From Pedobacter chinensis (GTDB lineage Bacteria; Bacteroidota; Bacteroidia; Sphingobacteriales; Sphingobacteriaceae): 64,000 bases of DNA. The notes under the pieces were generated by a model. The model saw only the letters and a list, made by a program, of their open reading frames with translations, ran no database searches and was not told the DNA's origin. Shown piece by piece: positions 35,916 to 44,824 of the stretch (positions within the stretch are counted from its first letter, which is position 1; every line of letters begins with the position of its first letter). The stretch spans positions 310,001 through 374,000 of the forward strand of contig NZ_QPKV01000006.1 in NCBI RefSeq assembly GCF_003339865.1, written 5' to 3'. The translations under genes were made by a program, and so were the position numbers.

Positions 35916-38585
35916 CTATTTAATAGAATTATGCTCTATAACATATTTTCCAGCGCTCATTTCAATTTTCTCTGAGCTTATTTTGCCATTTACTTTTATA
36001 ACCATGTCGCGTACAATTGCCAGTTTCATACTGGCCGTAGCATTAGGTGGAATAACAACAGTGTATTTAATTCCGGTGGTTGTTCGTTCCCAACTACTCA
36101 CAATTTTTCCGTAAGGTCCAATGTGGCTGGCCTCGAAAGCGTTTAAACCCTCCATAATATGTGGATCTAAAATCACATGTTTAAATCCAGGTTGGTTTTC
36201 ATCGGGTTTAATTCCTCCTGGAGATTTATATAACCAGGCCCCAATTTCGCCAAACATAATGTGGTTCATTGAAATATCTGATTTGGCATCTATCGGCCAG
36301 TTTTCATATAAGGTTGTCGCTCCATTTTCCATCCACCAACCCCAGCTTGGGTAAGTCTTTTGAGTGGCAATCTTGTAAGCGATATTTGAATATCCATTTT
36401 CACTTAAAGCATTTAAAATTGCTTTAGTACCTAATAATCCGACATCCAGATGAAAATTATCGACCTCAACGCGTTTCGCCAGGTTTTCTGCAACGAGTGG
36501 AATTGATTCTTCAGGAACGATTTTCCAGTATAGCGGAACACTCATCTCGGTTTGAATTCCTGACCCATAAATGCCCTTTTGCCGATCTAAGTACTTGGCG
36601 TTAAAAGCATCTTTTATCTTTTTCGCCAGTGCAGTATATTTTTCAAAATCGGCACCTTTACCCAAAATTTTGGCTGCTTTAGCTAAAATAACCACATCAG
36701 CATAATAATAACAAGTAGAGGTTAATTCAACAGGGGATTTAGATTTAACGGGGATCCAATCGCCCAAGCCCCAGCTGGTTAAGCCTGTAGGATAAGTTTC
36801 ATCGATATGATTAACATATTTTTTAATATTGTCATAGCAATCAGCCAGGAGTTTTTGATCTCCATAAAACAGATAAATGTTCCAGGGAATAATAGCGATT
36901 GTGCTGGTCCAATCGGGGCCATTTCCCCATTCGTAGCCCCAACCATCAGTAGGGATAATGGAGGGAAGCACACCATTCGGTTGTTGCTCATCGCGATGAT
37001 CGGCTAGCCATTTTTCATAAATTGTAATCCCATCGAAGCCGTACAAACCAGTTTCAATAGCGATTTGTGCATCGCCTGTCCAACCATTTTTCTCTCTTTG
37101 CGGACAATCAGTAGGATAACCAAAAAGATTGGATAAATATGAATTGTTAGTGGAGTAGTAAATTTTATTGATAATAGGCTCTGAAGTTTTTACATCGCCA
37201 GCCACAGGAACATCGCTGTGCATAAAATAACCAACCAGATTTTCTTTTTTCAAGTCAAGAGGAACAGATGTGGTTACTTCCACATATTGAAAACCTTTAT
37301 AGTTAAAATGAGGCATAAAACTTTGTTCGCCTTTACCGTTCAAAATCAAAATATCAGTTTGAAAAGGATCAGTATTGTCTGTCGGGCGATAATGTGCATC
37401 AATATTAGAAATATCCAAACGGCCATTTGCGTATAAACGCTCGCCATGTTTTAAGCGAATAACTGTACCTGAAGGGCCATTTAAAGTAATTTTGCTGACT
37501 CCTGAAATGTTTCTGCCCAAATCAAAAAGGTAGGTAGTATCATTGATCTTTTTAATCGTTTTTGTTGATATTTCTTCCACATTCCGAATGGGATGTAAGG
37601 CCTGCGCTATGATATTTTTTGATGGTGCTGAACGAAACATGACTGCTTTCCAATCTTTATCATCAAAATTTACGGTATTCCAACCTGGTTTTTCCAATCT
37701 GGCATCGTAATGCTCGGCTGTGTAAATGCTGTTAAAAATAATCGGGCTTAGTGCTGTTTTCCAATCTTTTCCCGATTTTATGGTTTCTACAGTTTCATCC
37801 TCATAAGTAATTCTTACATCGAGGCAAAAGGTTGGGCGATTGCGCCAAGGTGCTCTGTCGAAATACCAAACCGCTGTAGATTGATGATTATACCAGCCAT
37901 TGCCCAAAAGTACACCAATTGCATTCTGACCAGCGTTGATTTCTTTGGTTATATCGTAAGTTACGTAAAGCGTTCTTCTATCAAAACGGGTGTACATTGG
38001 GTCCATGCGGTGGTTGCCAACTTTTTTCCCATTAATGGATAACTCATATAAACCAGCAGCAGCAATATATGCCCTTGCCGATTTAATTTTTTTTGTCGCA
38101 GTAAAAGTATTTCTGAAATAGGGTGCAGGTTTAAGGTTTATGTTTTCATTATCCGAAATCCAGGCACCTTTCCAGTTAACCATATTCATCATGCCCATTT
38201 CGAAACTGGCAATTTTACTAACTGTTTTTTTCTGATCATTGGTAATATCAAGTCTCCAATAGTACTTAGTAAAAGGTTTTAGTGATTGGCCCGAATAAGT
38301 AACTAAATTCACATCTGATTTAAGCCAACCTGTATTCCAGGCATTCGCTTTTTCTTTGGTTAAAGAGACGGAATCTGTATCAACCAGAATGCGATAAGCG
38401 GTTTGTTTTGCGCCCTGGCTTGGATCACTCATTTGCCATGTAAAACGTGGTTTTGAACTATCTAAACCTATTGGATTAACTAAATATTCGGTTTTTAATG
38501 CAGTGAGTGATGGTTGAGCAAATGCTAAAGAAATGGGGAAAAGAGAAAAAAGAAAGGCTGATTTTTTTAAAAACTTGAATCTCAT
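35916..38585 (-). CDS. alpha-L-rhamnosidase, glycoside hydrolase family 78
   Basis: Exported enzyme (889 aa) that releases terminal L-rhamnose from plant or bacterial glycans. Signal peptide FLKKSAFLFSLFPISLAFA. An Ig-like domain (about 28-130) is followed by the lectin-like domain with YVTYDITKEINAGQNAIGVLLGNGWYN, then the (alpha/alpha)6 catalytic domain with PTDCPQREKNGWTGDAQ (the conserved general-acid region), LPSIIPTDGWG and ENGATTLYENWPIDAKSDISMNH, and a C-terminal beta domain ending in EHNSIK. No SusC/SusD genes are adjacent, so it is not in a visible polysaccharide utilisation locus. Confidence 0.93.
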   Translation of the reverse strand: MRFKFLKKSAFLFSLFPISLAFAQPSLTALKTEYLVNPIGLDSSKPRFTWQMSDPSQGAKQTAYRILVDTDSVSLTKEKANAWNTGWLKSDVNLVTYSGQSLKPFTKYYWRLDITNDQKKTVSKIASFEMGMMNMVNWKGAWISDNENINLKPAPYFRNTFTATKKIKSARAYIAAAGLYELSINGKKVGNHRMDPMYTRFDRRTLYVTYDITKEINAGQNAIGVLLGNGWYNHQSTAVWYFDRAPWRNRPTFCLDVRITYEDETVETIKSGKDWKTALSPIIFNSIYTAEHYDARLEKPGWNTVNFDDKDWKAVMFRSAPSKNIIAQALHPIRNVEEISTKTIKKINDTTYLFDLGRNISGVSKITLNGPSGTVIRLKHGERLYANGRLDISNIDAHYRPTDNTDPFQTDILILNGKGEQSFMPHFNYKGFQYVEVTTSVPLDLKKENLVGYFMHSDVPVAGDVKTSEPIINKIYYSTNNSYLSNLFGYPTDCPQREKNGWTGDAQIAIETGLYGFDGITIYEKWLADHRDEQQPNGVLPSIIPTDGWGYEWGNGPDWTSTIAIIPWNIYLFYGDQKLLADCYDNIKKYVNHIDETYPTGLTSWGLGDWIPVKSKSPVELTSTCYYYADVVILAKAAKILGKGADFEKYTALAKKIKDAFNAKYLDRQKGIYGSGIQTEMSVPLYWKIVPEESIPLVAENLAKRVEVDNFHLDVGLLGTKAILNALSENGYSNIAYKIATQKTYPSWGWWMENGATTLYENWPIDAKSDISMNHIMFGEIGAWLYKSPGGIKPDENQPGFKHVILDPHIMEGLNAFEASHIGPYGKIVSSWERTTTGIKYTVVIPPNATASMKLAIVRDMVIKVNGKISSEKIEMSAGKYVIEHNSIK

Positions 38586-38659
38586 ATTTTTTTCGGTTAT
38601 TGAAACTAAGGTATCAAAATAAAATGCAGATGAGTAATATCAGCAGAATTTTTACGCAC

Positions 38660-38685
38660 AAAAAAAGCGAAGAGAAATCTTCGCT
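38660..38685 (-). terminator. intrinsic terminator of the SRPBCC gene
   Basis: On the minus strand AGCGAAGA-TTTC-TCTTCGCT is a perfect 8-bp stem followed by six T. It lies 36 bp past the stop of the gene at 38722-39120. Confidence 0.8.
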
Positions 38686-38721
38686 GTATATTGAATCGGA
38701 TGTTGAAATAATTTGGTGTGG

Positions 38722-39120
38722 TTACCCTAAAATTTCTTTTAGTTTTTCTGTCTGATGATTAACCAGTTTTTGAAGTGGGCCAGATGCCAGCATTTTCATC
38801 ATCATATTTAAATCGGCTGAAATGATATGTTTTGCAGTTGTAGTTCCGTTGCCGTTATCGGTTACAGTCCATTTTAATTCAACTTCAAAAGGGGCTTTCT
38901 CTGTAGGGATAGCTGTTAATTCTTCATTTTCAATACGATTGGAAATCTTAATGGCTAATTTTGCCATGTTTTGAATCGTAAAACGTGCTTCATCTTCTGT
39001 CGAATCCCAGTTGTAAATATTTTCTGGCATCAATTGTTGATGATTGTTCATATTAGAGAGAAAGGCATAAACCTCATTCACAGGCTTATTTATTTCTACT
39101 GCGCTTTCAATAATCGTCAT
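38722..39120 (-). CDS. SRPBCC family protein
   Basis: 132-aa soluble START/Bet v1-fold protein. It opens with the usual ESAVEINKPVNEVYAFLSNMNNHQQLMPENI block and closes with a long amphipathic helix (LNMMMKMLASGPLQKLVNHQTEKLKEIL) that caps the hydrophobic cavity. Such proteins bind lipids or hydrophobic ligands; no enzyme motif is seen. It is 33 bp downstream of pyrE on the same strand and could be co-transcribed. Confidence 0.85.
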   Translation of the reverse strand: MTIIESAVEINKPVNEVYAFLSNMNNHQQLMPENIYNWDSTEDEARFTIQNMAKLAIKISNRIENEELTAIPTEKAPFEVELKWTVTDNGNGTTTAKHIISADLNMMMKMLASGPLQKLVNHQTEKLKEILG

Positions 39121-39153
39121 TATATATTTTTTATAGGTTTTGTATTTAAGAAC

Positions 39154-39819
39154 TTAAGATTCTGAACTCAAGACTTGTCCTTGTCCCCATTCAGATGGAT
39201 TTAAGCGCCACTTACTGAGTAACTCCATATCGCTTTTTGCAATAATGCTGTGCTCAGCAGCATAATCAATCAAAGAAGCATAATTTGATAAGGTTAAATA
39301 GCGACATTTTGCAGCTGAGAAATTTTCATCAGCTTTTTCAAATCCGTATGTAAATATTGCAGCTAAGCCAGCAACAGATAAACCCGCAGCTCTTAAAGCC
39401 TCAACGGCTTGCAAACTGCTTTTTCCTGTAGAGATTAAATCTTCGATCACGACAACACGTTGCCCTTCCACTACTTCGCCTTCAATTAGGCTTCCGGTAC
39501 CGTGCTCTTTTGCTTTTGACCTCACATAGATAAAAGGTAGACCCAACTCTTGTGCCACTAAAACGCCTTGCGGAATTCCGGCCGTTGCAACGCCAGCAAT
39601 AACATCAACTGAACCAAATTCTTCCTGAATGGCCTGTGCAAGTTTCTGACGGATGTAAGTTCTAACCTGAGGGTGGGAAAGGGTAATTCGGTTATCGCAA
39701 TAAATTGGCGACCTCCAACCAGATGCCCATGTAAAAGGATTATTAGGTTGTAATTTAATTGCCTTTATTTGTAATAAAAATTCCGCTACCTTTAATTCAA
39801 TATCACTTTTATTATACAT
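39154..39819 (-). CDS. pyrE: orotate phosphoribosyltransferase
   Basis: Enzyme of de novo pyrimidine synthesis (221 aa) that joins orotate to PRPP to give OMP. Seen: FTWASGWRSPIYCDNR (orotate/PRPP loop), VIAGVATAGIPQGVLVA, FIYVRSKAKEHGTGSLIEGEV (flexible catalytic loop with Lys), and the PRPP motif VVVIEDLISTGKS. The start codon (CAT at 39817-39819) shares two bases with the ATG of the divergent Nudix gene. A -7 box at 39824-39831, inside the Nudix reading frame, predicts an essentially leaderless mRNA. Confidence 0.95.
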   Translation of the reverse strand: MYNKSDIELKVAEFLLQIKAIKLQPNNPFTWASGWRSPIYCDNRITLSHPQVRTYIRQKLAQAIQEEFGSVDVIAGVATAGIPQGVLVAQELGLPFIYVRSKAKEHGTGSLIEGEVVEGQRVVVIEDLISTGKSSLQAVEALRAAGLSVAGLAAIFTYGFEKADENFSAAKCRYLTLSNYASLIDYAAEHSIIAKSDMELLSKWRLNPSEWGQGQVLSSES

Positions 39820-40429
39820 GGCCCAAAATTACAGAATTTATATTAACGATAACACCCTCTTTATATCAGATGTTTTGCCAGATCAAAAAGAAAAAATTCA
39901 ACAGCTTGAATTTCAGGATTTTGATTTGCAAACATTTTATAAAAAACTTAAGAATGGATCTAAAAAAAGCTATATTTTCCTGACAAAGAATCCTCAGGAA
40001 ACTTTTAAAAAGCTTAAAAAGAACTGTGAAATCATAAAGGCAGCTGGTGGCCTGGTAGAGAGCGTTAATGGCAATTATCTCTTCATCTTCAGAAATAAAA
40101 AGTGGGATTTACCAAAAGGCAAGCTGGAGGATGGCGAAAAAATGAAAGAAACTGCCGTTAGAGAAGTTGAAGAAGAATGTGGGATTAAGGTCGCCAAACG
40201 AGAGGAAAAGCTTTGCAAAACCTATCATGTTTACCCCATGGGTTCAAAAATGGTTATTAAGAAAACCAACTGGTATAAGATGAGGGTTAAAGGCGAACCG
40301 AAGTTGGTTCCACAAAAGGAGGAGGGAATTGATGAGGCCGTTTGGTTGGATAAAAACCATGTTGGTCCTGTTGTGAAAAATACTTTTCCATCAATTATGG
40401 ATGTGTTGAGGGCGGGTGGGGTTTTGTAG
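39818..40429 (+). CDS. NUDIX hydrolase
   Basis: 203-aa protein. The C-terminal two thirds is a Nudix domain whose box fits GX5EX7REUXEEXGU exactly (GKLEDGE...REVEEECGI, about residues 101-123). The N-terminal 65 residues (RIYINDNTLFISDVLP and a charged segment) are an extra region typical of a Bacteroidota subgroup. Such enzymes hydrolyse a nucleoside diphosphate linked to another moiety; the substrate is not predictable. The ATG overlaps the divergent pyrE start; a downstream methionine would remove the conserved N-terminal strand, so this start is preferred. Confidence 0.9.
   Translation: MAQNYRIYINDNTLFISDVLPDQKEKIQQLEFQDFDLQTFYKKLKNGSKKSYIFLTKNPQETFKKLKKNCEIIKAAGGLVESVNGNYLFIFRNKKWDLPKGKLEDGEKMKETAVREVEEECGIKVAKREEKLCKTYHVYPMGSKMVIKKTNWYKMRVKGEPKLVPQKEEGIDEAVWLDKNHVGPVVKNTFPSIMDVLRAGGVL
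39824..39831 (-). promoter_or_regulatory. putative pyrE -7 box inside the Nudix gene
   Basis: Reads TAATTTTG on the minus strand, with only 4 nt between it and the pyrE start codon. Confidence 0.45.
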
Positions 40430-40587
40430 TCTTCTCGACTCAGCGAGGACTAAGTAGTTTATCCCGCAGATTCAAAAGATTTTCGCAGAACTAGGGAAGT
40501 AAATCGGGACTCGGTCGTCTGCGTTATCGTCTTCTCCGCGCAGGCGGGAATCCAATGTTATTATGTAAGGAAAAAACAAAAAATAAT

Positions 40588-40765
40588 TGTCATTCTGAAC
40601 GCAGTGAAGACCGCGAGCAGCTACGAAGTAAATCCCTGAGCTAAAGGCTTTGTACCTGGTTTACTGCTGAATTGTTTTTGTAAAAGAGTACTGCTATTAT
40701 TAAAAGGTTGTGCTCCATCGCCTGGAGATTATTCGGTTAATAACGTTATTTTCAATTGTACTCCT
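40588..40765. repeat. inverted copy of the CTGAGTGCAACGAAGA element
   Basis: Starts TGTCATTCTGAACGCAGTGAAGA. Read in reverse complement, 40600-40760 matches the interior of 35300-35509 (CAATTGAAAATAAC, AATCTCCAGGCGATGGA, CTCTTTTACAAAAA). A 75-codon frame across 40710-40937 is made from this repeat and from a copy of ATCTTAAAGCTTTC-ACTATTG (40872-40894), so I do not call it a gene. Nothing else is seen in 40430-40933. Confidence 0.7.
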
Positions 40766-40933
40766 CTTCATCGTCATCGTTTCAAACGAGGATGATGAAG
40801 AGGCTCAGACTGACAGCGATCGTATTACCTTAAATGACATCGGGCGGGAACCACGATTGCTTATCGATGATAATCTTAAAGCTTTCACTATTGAAACATT
40901 CTGTTGGGTTCCAGTCAAAAAGGCGACCATAAT

Positions 40934-41548
40934 CTAATTTTCAAAATCCAATTCATCAACTACTTTTTTAACTCGTTTTAAATACTTTCCATAATAATAC
41001 CAGGCCCACAATTCGGTAATCACGCCAATAATTAGAATAGAAATAAAACAATTCAATAATAAATAAACGGGAGAAAGCTTACTCAAAATCTTATTGAAAA
41101 CCGAAGCTTTTTCTACAAATAAATAAACCGCAATGAAGGCTACGCCGATAAAAGCAACAATGTAAGTGAGTGCTTTATAAAGCTCTATGTTTAATTTCAT
41201 TTCATAGTAAAACCAAAGAATGCTTTTTCGGGTGTCTATACTCATGTCGTAAGAGTTTTTATAAAACCTGTAGAATTTGAAAAAATAATAAGCGGTGAAG
41301 CCGCAGGTTATGGCATAAAAAATCAGATATACCAATTTCATTTCAGCTGAGAAACCAAAAAAGTAAGGAAACAGCGCCATGATGATCAGTGCTACAATCT
41401 GATAAAAAAACTCATGCTTCATCTTTTTTCTGATGATATCGATAGGAGTATGTGCTTGTTTGATCCTAAGCATATCTGCAGAAATATTGGTTTCTTCCTG
41501 ATCTGTAGTATTCCATTCATTTTTTATATTGTCAAAATTCATAACCAT
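40934..41548 (-). CDS. four-helix integral membrane protein linked to an ECF sigma factor
   Basis: 204-aa protein with a short cytoplasmic N-terminus (NFDNIKNEWNTTDQEE, SADMLRIKQAHTPIDIIRKKMKHEF) and about four membrane segments (IVALIIMALFPYFFGF, LVYLIFYAITCGFTAYYFF, ALTYIVAFIGVAFIAVYLFV, LLNCFISILIIGVITELWAWYY). It overlaps the end of the sigma factor gene by 11-17 nt (ATGs at 41542 and 41548), which points to translational coupling and an anti-sigma or sensor role. No zinc-binding anti-sigma motif is visible. The role is inferred from position. Confidence 0.75.
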   Translation of the reverse strand: MVMNFDNIKNEWNTTDQEETNISADMLRIKQAHTPIDIIRKKMKHEFFYQIVALIIMALFPYFFGFSAEMKLVYLIFYAITCGFTAYYFFKFYRFYKNSYDMSIDTRKSILWFYYEMKLNIELYKALTYIVAFIGVAFIAVYLFVEKASVFNKILSKLSPVYLLLNCFISILIIGVITELWAWYYYGKYLKRVKKVVDELDFEN

Positions 41549-42035
41549 TTTTCTTTATAATGAATTGTAATTTTTCTTTCGTTCTGTTGAGTTTTACCCT
41601 GACGTTCACTTCACTGATTCCTAAATTTTCAGCAATTTCTCTGTGAGATTGATTTTCAAGAAATAAAAATATCAGTGCTTTTTCTACTGCATTTAATTCC
41701 TGAACGGCCTTATACAGGTAAGCCAGTTTTTCTTCTTTTGATTCACTTTCGTTCACATCTATGATATCGATGTTTTCGTTAAGCGGGGTTTTATCAACTT
41801 TACGACTATCTTTTTTAAAATAAACTAAAGCTGTATTTAAGGCCACCCGATACATCCAGGTCGAAAACTTACTGTTTCCTTTAAATGTTGGATAGGCTTT
41901 CCAGAGTTGCATCACGATTTCCTGAAAGAGGTCCCGTTGTTCTTCGGCATCATCCATATACATTTTCGAAACTTTATGTATAATCGCTTTATGCTGATTA
42001 ATCAGGGAGAGAAATATCGCTTCGGTTTCTTTCAT
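41532..42035 (-). CDS. ECF-type RNA polymerase sigma-70 factor
   Basis: 167-aa sigma factor. Region 2: MYMDDAEEQRDLFQEIVMQLWKAYPTFKGNSKFSTWMYRVALNTALVYFKK, with the -10 recognition helix. Region 4: ELNAVEKALIFLFLENQSHREIAENLGISEVNVRVKLNRTKEKL, a clear helix-turn-helix. It overlaps the downstream membrane-protein gene, its likely partner. This pair is distinct from the sigma/anti-sigma pair at 7728-9513. The regulon is unknown. Confidence 0.93.
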   Translation of the reverse strand: MKETEAIFLSLINQHKAIIHKVSKMYMDDAEEQRDLFQEIVMQLWKAYPTFKGNSKFSTWMYRVALNTALVYFKKDSRKVDKTPLNENIDIIDVNESESKEEKLAYLYKAVQELNAVEKALIFLFLENQSHREIAENLGISEVNVRVKLNRTKEKLQFIIKKNGYEF

Positions 42036-42244
42036 TTAGGGTGTTTCAGGTAAACTAAATGAATTGGATTAATTGTAACTAAAGCTAGCAGTAATCAGAG
42101 AAATATAACTGGACATTTTAAAAATTTTTATCTTTTGAGTTTTCATAATTTGATTATTTACTCAATTGGTAATCGATTTTTTAAAACGTTACATGATTAA
42201 TAAAAAAAACAGATTCGTTCTTATTGTTTGGTTTTAGGATTCTC

Positions 42245-42706
42245 CTACAAAAATCTTAAAGCTTCTTTAGGTACAAACGGACTCACATTGCCATGGTTTC
42301 TTAATATATCACGAACAATTGTTGAGCTAATGGCTGAATATTCTGGCTTGCTTAAAAGCAGAATCGTTTCTACTTCAGGCATCATGGTTTGGTTAATCTG
42401 CGCAATTGCTCTTTCGTATTCAAAATCAGAAGCAGAGCGGATACCACGAACCATATAAGTGGCATTTATTTTTCGGCAGAAATCAACTGTTAAGCCTTCA
42501 TAGGTTTGTATTTCTATATTCTGATAACCTGCAAAAACAGTTTCTAAAATTTGTAAACGTTGCTCTGCGGTAAGAAAATTTTGTTTTGAACTATTCAATC
42601 CAATTCCAATCACAATTTTATCGAAAAGGGGAGTGGCACGTTGTAAAATGTTTACGTGGGCAATTGTGATTGGGTCAAACGAACCTGGGAATAGCGCTAT
42701 CTTCAT
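42245..42706 (-). CDS. coaD: pantetheine-phosphate adenylyltransferase
   Basis: Penultimate step of coenzyme A synthesis: transfers AMP from ATP to 4'-phosphopantetheine (153 aa, family-typical). Seen: ALFPGSFDPITIAHVNILQRA with the nucleotidyltransferase T/HxGH-like motif (H17), FDKIVIGIGLNSSK, and VRGIRSASDFEYERAIAQINQ with the phosphopantetheine-binding RGxR. Essential in nearly all bacteria. The -7 box sits only 4 nt before the ATG. Confidence 0.96.
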   Translation of the reverse strand: MKIALFPGSFDPITIAHVNILQRATPLFDKIVIGIGLNSSKQNFLTAEQRLQILETVFAGYQNIEIQTYEGLTVDFCRKINATYMVRGIRSASDFEYERAIAQINQTMMPEVETILLLSKPEYSAISSTIVRDILRNHGNVSPFVPKEALRFL

Positions 42707-42710
42707 AATT

Positions 42711-42718
42711 CAAATATA
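42711..42718 (-). promoter_or_regulatory. putative coaD -7 box (leaderless)
   Basis: Reads TATATTTG on the minus strand; 4 nt separate it from the coaD ATG, so transcription should begin at or next to the start codon. Confidence 0.5.
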
Positions 42719-42737
42719 GACAAATCTCAAAAAGGTG

Positions 42738-42916
42738 GCCGCAGATTCGCAGATTTCTTTATTGAATTTACTTGAAATAATAATTTGATAATCTGCCAAT
42801 CTGCGGCAAATATTAAACCAAATATGGGCGGATCTTAAAAAGGTGGCCGCAGATTCGCAGATTTCTTTTATTGAATTTATTTGAAATAATAATTTGATAA
42901 TCTGCCAATCTGCGGC
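42738..42916. repeat. two tandem GCCGCAGATT hairpins
   Basis: 42738-42807 and 42846-42916 are near-identical copies within a 108-bp period. Each folds with GCCGCAGATTCGCAGAT against ATCTGCCAATCTGCGGC, a 17-bp stem with one mismatch. They fill the space between rsmD and the coaD promoter and may terminate rsmD transcription. Confidence 0.8.
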
Positions 42917-42922
42917 AAATAT

Positions 42923-43459
42923 TTAAACGTATTCAAAAAAACTAAAAGAAGAATTCCCGTACTTGCGGGTTTCAGAATAACCTGGCTGACTATCTAGTTT
43001 CATATTGCTTTGATGCTCTACCACTAATAATCCATCAGGTTTAAGGAGTTGTTGTTCCTTAACCAAAACAGGAATTTGAGGAATATTAGGCATGTTATAC
43101 GGCGGATCAGCAAAAATCAGATCGTAACTGCCTGTCATCTGTTTCAATAACTTAAAAACATCGCCTTTGCGTACTTCAACCTGGTTAAATTCGTGCTTTT
43201 TAGCAGTTGTTTTAACCCAATTCACGCATCCATAATCCATATCAATCGCTAAGATCGATTCTGCATTGCGTGAAGCAAATTCGAAAGTCAGGTTACCTGT
43301 TCCACAAAATAAATCTAAAACAGTACAAGCTTCGAAGTCAAATCTGTTGTTTAAAATATTAAATAGCGCTTCTTTTGCCATATCCGTTGTCGGACGAACA
43401 GGTAAATTCGCAGGTGGTTGCAAACGGATTCCTTTTAATCTACCTCCAATTATTCGCAT
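42923..43459 (-). CDS. rsmD: 16S rRNA (guanine(966)-N(2))-methyltransferase
   Basis: SAM-dependent methyltransferase (178 aa) that modifies 16S rRNA in the small subunit. Seen: the N-terminal MRIIGGRLKGIRLQPP, RPTTDMAKEALFNIL (family hallmark), the SAM loop VLDLFCGTGNLTFEFASR, and the catalytic DPPY motif in LIFADPPYNMP. Its start overlaps the end of the DUF3822 gene by 10 nt, so the two are translationally coupled. Confidence 0.93.
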   Translation of the reverse strand: MRIIGGRLKGIRLQPPANLPVRPTTDMAKEALFNILNNRFDFEACTVLDLFCGTGNLTFEFASRNAESILAIDMDYGCVNWVKTTAKKHEFNQVEVRKGDVFKLLKQMTGSYDLIFADPPYNMPNIPQIPVLVKEQQLLKPDGLLVVEHQSNMKLDSQPGYSETRKYGNSSFSFFEYV

Positions 43460-44256
43460 AAATCTAAAGCAAGCAATCCGCTGAAATAATGTTTTGGCAT
43501 ATCGGCCAGTAATTCACTGTTTTGTTTGCCAGCGGGTAGAAAAAAATAAAGGTTATTGAAGTATTTTAGTAGCGTATTATAGTAATCATCATCTTCGTTT
43601 ATAATGCCTTGCAGATACACAGGAATGGAATCGTTCAATTTTAACTGCTCAATGATCAATAGCAAAAAGTAATTAAATTCTTCAGCGGTTTCAGCTTGAT
43701 AATGATTTTGAAAATTGATTTTTCTATCTTTTACTAACATCACATTAAATGAAGAAGCTGTAAAATCAATTAATAAAGCATCGGCTGCTAAATGCGTAAA
43801 TAAAGCTAATAACGGAGCAGATTGTGGATGCAGAATTGTTTCTTCCGGCAGTTTTTCTTCCACTTTTTCATCTAAACAGAATAAAGTATTAAAGCCTAAT
43901 TCTTTATGGTGCTTAGTATGAATTTTCGCATCTGAGCCCAGATATTTTGAATAAACAGAGATATCATCGGCATTAAACCATTCATCAGGAATAAAAATGA
44001 AATTTGGGGTATGAATAGCAGCTTTTACAGCTTCATATTTTTGAGATAAATAACTGTCTGTTTCGAAAGCCGTTTTTAAATCCAATTCTACATCTTCGCA
44101 GCCTTGTTTATCAAAAATTACATTAATCTGCTCAGAATTTTTATCTACTACAGCATAAGAAAAACTATCATTTGTTATCTTTAATAATAAATGGCAGTTT
44201 ACTGATGCATCAGCTTTAAAATTCGGGTCGACTAGTAAAAGGCTGTTTTTACTCAT
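43450..44256 (-). CDS. DUF3822 protein
   Basis: 268-aa soluble protein. The layout (NCHLLLKITNDSFSYAVVD, IFIPDEWFN, LFTHLAADALLIDFTASSFNVMLVKDRKINFQNHYQAETAEEFNYFLLLIIEQL) matches the DUF3822 family of Bacteroidota, which looks like a two-lobed actin/ASKHA-type ATPase fold although no phosphate loop is obvious. Function unknown; position beside rsmD and coaD is common in this phylum. The -7 box at 44262-44269 again predicts a leaderless mRNA. Confidence 0.8.
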   Translation of the reverse strand: MSKNSLLLVDPNFKADASVNCHLLLKITNDSFSYAVVDKNSEQINVIFDKQGCEDVELDLKTAFETDSYLSQKYEAVKAAIHTPNFIFIPDEWFNADDISVYSKYLGSDAKIHTKHHKELGFNTLFCLDEKVEEKLPEETILHPQSAPLLALFTHLAADALLIDFTASSFNVMLVKDRKINFQNHYQAETAEEFNYFLLLIIEQLKLNDSIPVYLQGIINEDDDYYNTLLKYFNNLYFFLPAGKQNSELLADMPKHYFSGLLALDLCE

Positions 44257-44261
44257 TGAAA

Positions 44262-44269
44262 CAAAAATA
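44262..44269 (-). promoter_or_regulatory. putative DUF3822-rsmD -7 box (leaderless)
   Basis: Reads TATTTTTG on the minus strand, with 5 nt to the start codon. Confidence 0.5.
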
Positions 44270-44824
44270 GAGTTTTTTAAGGATTAACCGCAACTCAAAG
44301 CTCACAAAAGAAGATAAAAAGGATAAATACAGATTAATTTTGCCACGGAAACACGGATGACACGGAAGTTTAATGAACAATTTTCTTTGACCTCAGTGAT
44401 TTTGTGGCAATTTTTACAGACCTCTCCCTGTTAAAGTTTGTGGGTAGGCAAATTTGTGCTGTCCCTCTCCTTGAAGAGAGGGAAACACAGTTTTAGGGGT
44501 ATTTAAAAACCTATGCTAAAAGTTTGCGGCTAGGCAAGGTTTATTCGATTTGCCGTCATTCCCACGCAGGTGGGAATCTTAAAGCTTTCGCTAATTCAAA
44601 AATGAATCGATTACTCTTATTGTGATGAAAGGGTTGATCAGATCATGTATAATCGCGTTGCGATTCCCGTTTTCACGGAAATGACGAGTGACCTATTTAT
44701 TTTATAGTATATTCTTAATGATAATAACTCTTTATTTCTGGCAGGGAAAGCCAGCTAAATCTTTTTACCTAAATCAAACCTTTCGCTTATCTGAAATTTG
44801 AAATATTCAGCTTAAATTCGAAAC
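44270..44824. repeat. gene-free spacer with several degenerate hairpins
   Basis: Contains a TTGCCACGGAA...TTTGTGGCAA element (44340-44410, related to 55212-55283), CCCTCTCCTTGAAGAGAGGG (about 44463-44482), and a CGTCATTCCCACGCAGGTGGGAATCTTAAAG segment (44554-44584) followed by the AAGCTTTCGCT motif seen at three other places. No reading frame of interest. Confidence 0.55.

Noticed and set aside
40710..40937. 75-codon frame with a hydrophobic start
   Set aside because: Composed of an inverted repeat copy plus a dispersed motif; overlaps the end of the opposing gene.
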